Under the pieces are notes generated by a model. It made no database searches and was not told the origin of the DNA. It worked only from the letters and a program-made list of their open reading frames with translations. Of a stretch of 36,373 nt of DNA, positions 31,602-36,373 are shown piece after piece. Every line of letters starts with the position of its first letter. Position 1 is the first letter of the stretch. Made by a program: the position numbers and the translations under genes. The DNA comes from Mycobacterium sp. 1100029.7. Its GTDB lineage: Bacteria > Actinomycetota > Actinomycetes > Mycobacteriales > Mycobacteriaceae. The stretch spans positions 1 through 36,373 of the forward strand of contig NZ_LZSC01000080.1 in the NCBI RefSeq assembly GCF_001665235.1, written 5' to 3'.

Positions 31602-31640
31602 AGCGGGCCGCGGCGATTGTTGCCGCGGCCCGCTTTTCTT
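31602..31640 (+). terminator. Canonical intrinsic terminator after cutinase
   Basis: A 13-bp perfect stem of 31602-31614 with 31622-31634, a 7-base loop, and then a T-rich run (TTTTCTTT, from the last stem base) begin 10 bases after the cutinase stop. Such complete hairpin-plus-U-tract terminators are uncommon in mycobacteria. It isolates the cutinase from the aromatic cluster downstream. Confidence 0.9.
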
Positions 31641-31718
31641 TGTGCGAGAGACCTCACATGTGTGGCGCGCCGAGCGTCTACCTGATGACAGGCACACATC
31701 GGAAGGGCTTCGCACGCA

Positions 31719-32435
31719 ATGTCCGCAGACAATATTTCCGTGGAACCACCCATCCTCTATTGGGGCACACCGGTCGTGCTCAACAGCACCGAAAATTCCA
31801 ACGGCACGTTCAACCTGGCGCCCATCTCCTCGGCATTCTGGCTTGGTTGGCGTTGCATGTTGGGCATCGAAGCCGCGTCACAAACGGCGCAGAATCTGGT
31901 GCGGACCGGCGAGATCGTCATCAACCTGGTGGAGGACAGCCAGGTGGACGTGGTCAATCGGCTGTCGTTGTTGACCGGGTCCGATCCCGTTCCCGACGGA
32001 AAGACCCGGCGCGGGTACCGCTTCGAACAGGATAAATTCGGAATCGCCGGTTTGACCCCCGTCGCGTCGGAGATGGTTCGCCCGCCGCGCGCCCAGGAAT
32101 GCCCGGTGCAGATGGAGGCCGAGCTGGTGCAGGTCATCCCCGTGATGGCCGACGAGTATGACTACTTCCAGCATGAGCGCATCGGGGAGTGCACGGTCGC
32201 CGGCATTGTCTGCTTCGAGGTCCGTATCAAACGGGTGCATGTCGATCCACGAATCCTGTTCCCGGGCAATCAGAACCGAATCGATCCCAATGCCTGGCGA
32301 CCGCTGATCATGAGTTATTGCCGCTACTACGGCCTGGGCCCGGAACTCGTCGAGTCGACGCTGGCTCGCATTCCGGAGGGGCAGTACCGCACGCCTGACA
32401 TCGACAGGGCTCAGACGGAGCTGCCCATTCGCTAG
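31719..32435 (+). CDS. Flavin reductase-like FMN-binding split-barrel protein
   Basis: The 238-residue protein has the flavin reductase-like (DIM6/NTAB, flavoredoxin) split-barrel domain. Typical segments are N-G-T-F-N-L-A-P-I-S-S near residues 28-38, then W-R-C-M-L-G-I and A-A-S-Q-T-A-Q-N-L-V-R-T-G-E-I-V-I-N-L. It probably reduces FMN or FAD with NAD(P)H to supply the flavin monooxygenase that starts 35 bases downstream. It is longer than HpaC-type reductases (about 170 residues) because of an extra C-terminal region. The ATG at 31719 has GGAAGGG about 12 bases upstream. An 8-base CACATGTG palindrome at 31655-31662 lies upstream. The assignment to the cluster is by proximity. Confidence 0.85.
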   Translation: MSADNISVEPPILYWGTPVVLNSTENSNGTFNLAPISSAFWLGWRCMLGIEAASQTAQNLVRTGEIVINLVEDSQVDVVNRLSLLTGSDPVPDGKTRRGYRFEQDKFGIAGLTPVASEMVRPPRAQECPVQMEAELVQVIPVMADEYDYFQHERIGECTVAGIVCFEVRIKRVHVDPRILFPGNQNRIDPNAWRPLIMSYCRYYGLGPELVESTLARIPEGQYRTPDIDRAQTELPIR

Positions 32436-32441
32436 CCTATG

Positions 32442-32457
32442 CATACTAAAAAGTATG
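32442..32457. promoter_or_regulatory. Perfect CATACT/AGTATG operator candidate
   Basis: CATACT (32442-32447) and AGTATG (32452-32457) flank AAAA in the 35-base gap between reductase and monooxygenase genes. TATGTT (32454-32459) could be a -10, with transcription starting at or near the ATG at 32471. The arm size and symmetry suit a TetR dimer; the TetR gene at 33641-34234 is the obvious candidate, by inference. Confidence 0.6.
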
Positions 32458-32470
32458 TTACGGTGACCGC

Positions 32471-33640
32471 ATGTCCGGGGTCGCGAGCCGCTCGCTGCAC
32501 GGAATCACCGACGAGTTCGTCGAGCGGTTAGCCGAGCGCGCCGACGAGGCCGAGCGGTTGCGCCGGCTGCCGGCCGAGACGATCAGCGAGTTTCGACAGA
32601 CCGACCTGTTCCGGCTATTGCTGCCGGCCCGCTTCGGCGGCATCCAGGCATCGTTTCCCGAACTGCTCGAACCGATTCGGCGCATGGCGCACGGATGTGC
32701 TTCCAGCGCGTGGACTTTGGGCTTCTACGCGCTGCACAACTGGATGCTGTCGTTGTTCGACACCGCGGTCCAGGACGAGGTGTTCGCCTCGGGTCCGGTG
32801 CTGGCGCCGGCTCCCCTGGCCCCGACCGGCCACGGCAGTCCGGCCGATGGCGGCGTGCGACTGAGCGGCAGATGGTCCTGGGCGACGGGCTCGATGGACG
32901 CCGATTGGGTGATCGTCGGCGCGCTGGTCGAGCGCCCCGACGGCATCATTCCGGCGCTCGTGGTGGTGCCCGCCGATCAGGTCGAGGTCGACGATGTGTG
33001 GCACACCGCGGGCATGCGGGGAACCGGTTCGCACGACATCGTGATCACCGACGTCTTCGTGCCCGAGCACCGCATCGCCAGTGTCGCCGACATCTATGGC
33101 GGCACCGCGCCCGGCGCGACGGTGCATGGGGCGTCGACGTACCGGTGGCCGTTGGTACCGGCGCTGGCGCTGACGGCGTCGATGCCGGTGCTCGGCGCTG
33201 CCGAGCGGGTGGCCGAACTGTTCGCGCAGCGGCTCAGCGGCCGGGTGCTGGCGTATAGCGGTGTGGCGCAGAAGGATCAGCCCGCCGCGCAGATCCGGCT
33301 CGGCGACGCGACGGTGCGGTTGCGCGCCTTGCGTGCGTTGATTGCCGACACCGCGGCGGGGATCGACGAGCTCGTCGTCAACGGGGAACGCGTGCACCGG
33401 TCGGTGCGGGCCGATGCCCGGTTGACCGCGGCGTACACGGTGCACGAGTGCCGCGCGATCATCGCGGACCTACTGGAAGCCGCCGGCGCCAGCGCGCACT
33501 TCTTGTCGAGTCCGTTGCAGCGCTTTCGCCGCGACGTGGATATCGCCGCGGGCCATGTCGTGTTCGACTACGACGTGAGCCGAGAGTTGGCCGGAGCGTC
33601 GGCGATTGGCGCTAAGATCTCGCCGATCGCGATGGTGTGA
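32471..33640 (+). CDS. Acyl-CoA dehydrogenase-fold flavin monooxygenase (HsaA/HpaB group)
   Basis: The 389-residue protein has the acyl-CoA dehydrogenase fold of two-component (class D) flavin monooxygenases rather than a true dehydrogenase. An N-terminal helical domain shows L-L-P-A-R-F-G-G near residue 57. A beta domain carries L-S-G-R-W-S-W-A-T-G-S and G-M-R-G-T-G-S-H-D-I, and a C-terminal helical domain (type 2) contains A-A-G-A-S-A-H-F-L-S-S-P-L-Q-R-F-R-R-D. These enzymes hydroxylate phenols using reduced flavin supplied by a partner, here presumably the adjacent reductase. Next to a hydroxyquinol-type dioxygenase, a phenol or resorcinol hydroxylase role is likely but unproven. Its stop abuts the TetR stop with no gap. 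Confidence 0.88.
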   Translation: MSGVASRSLHGITDEFVERLAERADEAERLRRLPAETISEFRQTDLFRLLLPARFGGIQASFPELLEPIRRMAHGCASSAWTLGFYALHNWMLSLFDTAVQDEVFASGPVLAPAPLAPTGHGSPADGGVRLSGRWSWATGSMDADWVIVGALVERPDGIIPALVVVPADQVEVDDVWHTAGMRGTGSHDIVITDVFVPEHRIASVADIYGGTAPGATVHGASTYRWPLVPALALTASMPVLGAAERVAELFAQRLSGRVLAYSGVAQKDQPAAQIRLGDATVRLRALRALIADTAAGIDELVVNGERVHRSVRADARLTAAYTVHECRAIIADLLEAAGASAHFLSSPLQRFRRDVDIAAGHVVFDYDVSRELAGASAIGAKISPIAMV

Positions 33641-34234
33641 CTACTTCGGGTCGGCCAGCATCAGGTCGAGGAAGCGCTCGTGCTGGACCGCTTTCTGCGC
33701 CTGGCCTGGTGTGCGGGTCAGGTGCAGCAACCCGATACCGGCAGCGAAGGTCAACTCGGCGCGCAGCTTGGCGTCCTCGGCGCTGAAGCCGCAGTCGCCG
33801 TAGGCCTTCGCGACCGAACGAAGCAGCCGCCGGTCCGCGTCGCGAATGTTCGCGGCGGCGGCCGCGTCGGTGCGCGCCCATTCCCGCATCGCGCGTTCCA
33901 GCATCCAGTGCTGCGGCTTGACCAACGCAATCATCATGGCGGACAGCCGTTCCCGGGGTGGCAGCGAGTCGATCTCGGCCAGCGATTGCCGGTCCTGGTC
34001 GCGGAAGGCTTTCCAGGAGGCGACTAGTGCGGCCCGGTAGCTTTCCATGTCCTCGAAGTGCCAGTAGAAGCTGCCGCGGGTGGCGCCGACCTGCTGGCAA
34101 AGCCGTTCAACCTTGAGCGCGCGAGCGCCCTCCTCGGCGAGCAAGGTGTACCCGGCTTGCAGCCAATCTTCGGCCGTCAGACGCGTCGACGGTGACTTCG
34201 GGGAGGGCACGTCGTGCACGTTACGGGTAATCAC
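33641..34234 (-). CDS. TetR family regulator of the aromatic cluster
   Basis: The 197-residue TetR protein has its helix-turn-helix at about 42-64 (V-E-R-L-C-Q-Q-V-G-A-T-R-G-S-F-Y-W-H-F). The G-S-F-Y-W-H-F ending is typical of TetR recognition helices. The start is GTG at 34234; a GTG five codons further in is possible. It is the last gene of a minus-strand run with the dioxygenase and the two CMD proteins, 31 bases after the second CMD gene. It is tail to tail with the monooxygenase. It probably senses an aromatic compound and controls both arms of the cluster. Confidence 0.9.
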   Translation of the reverse strand: MITRNVHDVPSPKSPSTRLTAEDWLQAGYTLLAEEGARALKVERLCQQVGATRGSFYWHFEDMESYRAALVASWKAFRDQDRQSLAEIDSLPPRERLSAMMIALVKPQHWMLERAMREWARTDAAAAANIRDADRRLLRSVAKAYGDCGFSAEDAKLRAELTFAAGIGLLHLTRTPGQAQKAVQHERFLDLMLADPK

Positions 34235-34265
34235 ACCCCGTCGTCAGACTTGGGTGAAAATCACG

Positions 34266-34814
34266 TCAGCCGTTGGTCGGCATTGCTGGGAGCCGTGCGG
34301 TTTCGTCGAGATCCACGTCGAGCGCGTTGAGCATCAGTGCCAGGCCCGCGTACCTGCTGATCACCATCAATACCTCGACCGTGGCCTCCGGCCCCAACGC
34401 CTGCTGCACCTCGTCGAACAGTGTGGCGTCCACGCCGCGGGTGCTGACAAGCTCCGTAGTCAGCCGCAGAACCGCGCGTTCTGTCTCGTCGAAAAGGTCT
34501 GTTCGCCAATCGGACTCGGTCACCAGCGCGTTGATCTCGTCGATGCTGACCCCGGCCGTTTGCGCGATGTCGCGGTGCTGGCCGAGCTCGTAGGCGCTGT
34601 CCATCAGGGCGCCGGTTCGCAGCGTCACCAATTCCCGCAGCCGCCGCGGCAGCACCGGACTGGTCAGGATGTCGCGACCGGCCACCATCCATCCGTTGAA
34701 GACATTCTCGGCGTGCGCGAGCGTGCGGTAGAGATTGAGATTACCGCGCTCCTCGGTCAATTCGCGGGCTCGCTCGTTCATGTCCTCGAGCCGCCGGTAC
34801 GGGATCCGGGTCAT
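34266..34814 (-). CDS. Carboxymuconolactone decarboxylase (CMD)-family protein
   Basis: The 182-residue protein has the AhpD/CMD fold. The motif region reads S-A-Y-E-L-G-Q-H-R, where AhpD has its redox Cys-x-x-Cys. Both cysteines are missing, so peroxidase activity of the AhpD kind is unlikely; the Glu and His fit the decarboxylase-like members. The ATG at 34814 overlaps the preceding CMD stop as ATGA, with AAAGGAG nearby. An upstream in-frame start at 34997 runs inside the neighbour and is rejected. It is a tandem paralogue of the next gene. The substrate is unknown. Confidence 0.88.
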   Translation of the reverse strand: MTRIPYRRLEDMNERARELTEERGNLNLYRTLAHAENVFNGWMVAGRDILTSPVLPRRLRELVTLRTGALMDSAYELGQHRDIAQTAGVSIDEINALVTESDWRTDLFDETERAVLRLTTELVSTRGVDATLFDEVQQALGPEATVEVLMVISRYAGLALMLNALDVDLDETARLPAMPTNG

Positions 34815-35359
34815 TTGGCTTCTCCTTTGCGGGTGCGCAGCCGCGCGGTCGCGTCGACGTCCAAGTCGGCCGCATTGAGTACCAACGCCAGCCCGTAGTA
34901 GCAACTGACGAGCATCAGCAGCTCGGTCAGGGCCGCGTCGCCGAAGACGGCCTGGGCCGAATCGAACGACTCCGGCCGCAGATGCTTGGTGGTGCACAAC
35001 TCGGTGACGACGTCGAGCGCGATCAATTCGGTAGCGCTGAAGCCCGCGTCGTCCACATTGCCGGTCGCCAGGGCGTCCAGTTGCTGCGCGGTGAGCCCGG
35101 CGCCTTGGCCGAGCGGTAGGTGTTGGGCCAGCTCGTAGGCCGAGCCCTGCAGGTGTGCGACGCGCAGCACGATGATCTCCCGGGTCCGCGGGTCGAACGT
35201 CGGGCTGGCGTACAGCTCGTCGACCATCTGCGTCCAGCCGGGAAACACGTTGGGCGCGTTGAGGAGTAGCCGGAACACGTTGAGGTTACCGCGGCGGCCG
35301 GCCCACTCGCGGATGGGCTCGGGCTGCTGTTCGAGGTCGGCGAGCGCGATGCGTGTCAT
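34811..35359 (-). CDS. CMD-family protein (tandem paralogue)
   Basis: This 182-residue protein is the same length as its neighbour and alignable from M-T-R-I onward. It shares R-G-N-L-N, N-V-F-x-G-W and S-A-Y-E-L-x-Q-H. It also lacks the AhpD cysteines. The ATG at 35359 has a good GAAAGGA site. It sits 23 bases after the dioxygenase stop. Two such proteins following a ring-cleavage dioxygenase suggest a heteromeric enzyme acting on a ring-cleavage product, which is inference. Confidence 0.88.
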   Translation of the reverse strand: MTRIALADLEQQPEPIREWAGRRGNLNVFRLLLNAPNVFPGWTQMVDELYASPTFDPRTREIIVLRVAHLQGSAYELAQHLPLGQGAGLTAQQLDALATGNVDDAGFSATELIALDVVTELCTTKHLRPESFDSAQAVFGDAALTELLMLVSCYYGLALVLNAADLDVDATARLRTRKGEAK

Positions 35360-35382
35360 GGTCGCAATCCTTTCATTCGGCT

Positions 35383-36189
35383 TTACGAGGCGGCGAGCGT
35401 GAACGTCCAGTCCAGCGTGACGAAGGGTTCGTCGACTTCGGTGCCGTCGGGGGCCGGGCCCGGCTCGTGGCGCACGAAGTCGGCCTTCAGCGAGTCTTGT
35501 GCGGAAAACACGGCGTCGCAGTCGATGTACGGGTCGTCCTTGAGGAACAGTTGGGTGATCAGCGGGTGGTAGCCGTCGGCGTGGATCCAGAAGTGCACGT
35601 GCTGCGGGCGCATCACGGATCGGTCTGCGGCGCGCATGATTTCCCCGCAGGGGCCGTCGGTGGGCACCGGGTAGTAGCGCGGCGTGATCGAGCGGTACCA
35701 GAACTTGCCGTCGTCATCGGTGGTCAGCAGTGCACGCATCGCGAACTCGCCGTGCAGTTGCTCGGTCTGCTGCACGTCGTAATATCCGGTGCCGTCGCTG
35801 TGCCAGGTGTCGACGTGCGCCTTGCCGATCGGGTTGCCTTGTTCGTCGACGAGCCGGCCCGTGACGAACATCGGGGTGCCCGCGACGCCGTTGGAAATGT
35901 CGGCGCCATTGACAGCCGTCGGGCGGCCTTCGACGTAGAACGGACCCAGCAGTGCGGAGTCGGTGGCCGATCCGCCGGGGTTCTCGTTCATCGTGTCCAG
36001 CAGCATCGACAGCCCGAGGATGTCGGACAGCAGCACCACCTCTTGACGGGTCGGGCTGGAGATCTTGCCGAGGCGTTCGATGAAATCCATTGCGATGAAC
36101 CACTCGTCGCCGGTCAGCCGCACTTCGCGGGCGAAGTCGTGCAGGTGTTGCACCAGGTGTTGGAAGAGTTGGCGGAAGCGGTCGTCGGT
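35383..36189 (-). CDS. Intradiol dioxygenase, hydroxyquinol 1,2-dioxygenase type (5' end displaced)
   Basis: The enzyme should cleave hydroxyquinol (or catechol) between the two hydroxyls to give maleylacetate (or muconate). Iron ligands of the family are visible: Tyr in G-T-G-Y-Y-D-V, Tyr in P-R-Y-Y-P-V-P, and two His in P-Q-H-V-H-F-W-I. An N-terminal helical dimerisation domain includes F-Q-H-L-V-Q-H-L-H-D-F. The 268 residues here lack the true start because of the fold-back; the first 22 codons are on the plus strand at 36236-36301. The rejoined protein is 289 residues, normal for hydroxyquinol dioxygenases. The apparent upstream start near 36300 on this strand is antisense and false. Confidence 0.92.
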   Translation of the reverse strand, partial: TDDRFRQLFQHLVQHLHDFAREVRLTGDEWFIAMDFIERLGKISSPTRQEVVLLSDILGLSMLLDTMNENPGGSATDSALLGPFYVEGRPTAVNGADISNGVAGTPMFVTGRLVDEQGNPIGKAHVDTWHSDGTGYYDVQQTEQLHGEFAMRALLTTDDDGKFWYRSITPRYYPVPTDGPCGEIMRAADRSVMRPQHVHFWIHADGYHPLITQLFLKDDPYIDCDAVFSAQDSLKADFVRHEPGPAPDGTEVDEPFVTLDWTFTLAAS

Positions 36190-36191
36190 GG

Positions 36192-36222
36192 CATCGCCGG
36201 CCGCGTCGTCATCAACCCCTGA
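36192..36222 (+). other. Tail of an unidentified gene upstream of the dioxygenase (flipped)
   Basis: After flipping the loop, the bases before the dioxygenase start read I-A-G-R-V-V-I-N-P then TGA at 36220-36222. This is 13 bases before the dioxygenase ATG, with a GAGAGG ribosome site in the gap. It looks like the C-terminus of an enzyme in the same operon; a maleylacetate reductase or zinc dehydrogenase would make sense, but ten residues cannot identify it. Confidence 0.45.
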
Positions 36223-36235
36223 GAGAGGCAGTCCA

Positions 36236-36373
36236 ATGTCGACCAACCTGACCGAAGAAACCATCACCGCCGAAGTCCTGAAAACCTTCGACACCTCCAC
36301 CGACGACCGCTTCCGCCAACTCTTCCAACACCTGGTGCAACACCTGCACGACTTCGCCCGCGAAGTGCGGCTG
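36236..36373 (+). CDS. N-terminal fragment of the intradiol dioxygenase (flipped)
   Basis: These 46 codons begin with ATG at 36236 (M-S-T-N-L-T-E-E-T-I) and run to the window end. The last 24 codons duplicate the minus-strand gene at 36115-36186. The first 22 are the genuine start of the dioxygenase, attached in the wrong orientation. The ribosome site GAGAGG lies just upstream. This is not a second gene. Confidence 0.85.
   Translation, partial: MSTNLTEETITAEVLKTFDTSTDDRFRQLFQHLVQHLHDFAREVRL

Larger units (their letters stand above)
36115..36373. repeat. Perfect inverted repeat at right window end (fold-back)
   Basis: Arms 36115-36191 and 36297-36373 (77 bases each) are exact reverse complements around a 105-base loop (36192-36296). 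The plus strand of the loop and right arm encodes the true beginning of the dioxygenase, whose body is on the minus strand. The false junction is 36191|36192. This is the same geometry as at the left end, and most likely an assembly or library artefact. Confidence 0.95.

Noticed and set aside
33641..36189. Toxin-antitoxin or defence interpretation of the tandem small genes with TetR
   Set aside because: The two small proteins are clearly CMD-fold enzymes beside catabolic genes; no nuclease, toxin or effector signature is present.
36190..36300. Minus-strand N-terminus M-E-V-S-K-V-F-R-T for the dioxygenase
   Set aside because: It is the antisense of the flipped loop; the true start is on the plus strand at 36236.
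1..36373. Terminal inverted repeats as transposon ends or hairpin telomeres
   Set aside because: The two ends have unrelated sequences, lie inside conserved genes and read correctly when flipped, so a mobile element or linear replicon is not needed.

Overview
This is a high-G+C actinobacterial window, almost certainly from a nontuberculous Mycobacterium. The left three quarters follow, with gaps and substitutions, the M. tuberculosis gene order from Rv2242 to Rv2273 (from memory, no search was run). The anchors are the FAS-II mycolic acid operon (mabR | fabD-acpM-kasA-kasB-accD6), glpD, mscR and cyp124. I see no tRNA, rRNA, insertion sequence, prophage, CRISPR array or defence system.

Both ends of the window are folded back on themselves. 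Bases 1-118 are an exact reverse complement of 175-292, and bases 36115-36191 are an exact reverse complement of 36297-36373. At each end the unique loop reads as correct protein only when flipped. These are most simply chimeric contig ends. Flipping the loops restores mabR at the left, and at the right a complete hydroxyquinol 1,2-dioxygenase start preceded by the tail of another gene.

Layout. 1-6.5 kb: C-terminal part of the regulator MabR, a palindromic operator candidate, and the five-gene FAS-II operon, closed by a perfect hairpin. 6.5-13.1 kb: MHS-type transporter, glycerol-3-phosphate dehydrogenase with a TetR regulator, and a divergent alkyl-DHAP-synthase-like flavoenzyme coupled to a diacylglycerol-kinase-like enzyme and a secreted protein. 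This looks like a glycerolipid metabolism block. 13.1-19.5 kb: DUF3145 protein, serine hydrolase, small unknown protein, methyltransferase, then MscR with a metallo-beta-lactamase-fold hydrolase (mycothiol-linked detoxification), a two-TM envelope protein and a short-chain dehydrogenase. 19.6-23.2 kb: an acidic repeat protein, a large Hsp70-fold/TM/proline-rich protein and a DapB-like dehydrogenase, with a striking structured intergenic element between the last two. 23.2-27.4 kb: a tight run of secreted MmpS-like protein, CYP124, SnoaL-like protein and secreted septum-formation-type protein, then a HAD hydrolase and two DUF202 membrane proteins. 27.4-31.6 kb: Tat-exported amidase, SRPBCC protein, zinc dehydrogenase, small proteins and a cutinase followed by a textbook terminator.

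31.7-36.4 kb is an accessory aromatic catabolism cluster. A flavin reductase and an acyl-CoA-dehydrogenase-fold monooxygenase lie on the plus strand. Facing them tail to tail on the minus strand are an intradiol (hydroxyquinol-type) dioxygenase, two tandem CMD-family proteins and a TetR regulator. A perfect CATACT/AGTATG palindrome before the monooxygenase is a good operator candidate. The parts fit hydroxylation of a phenol or resorcinol to hydroxyquinol followed by ring cleavage, but the substrate is not determined by the sequence.
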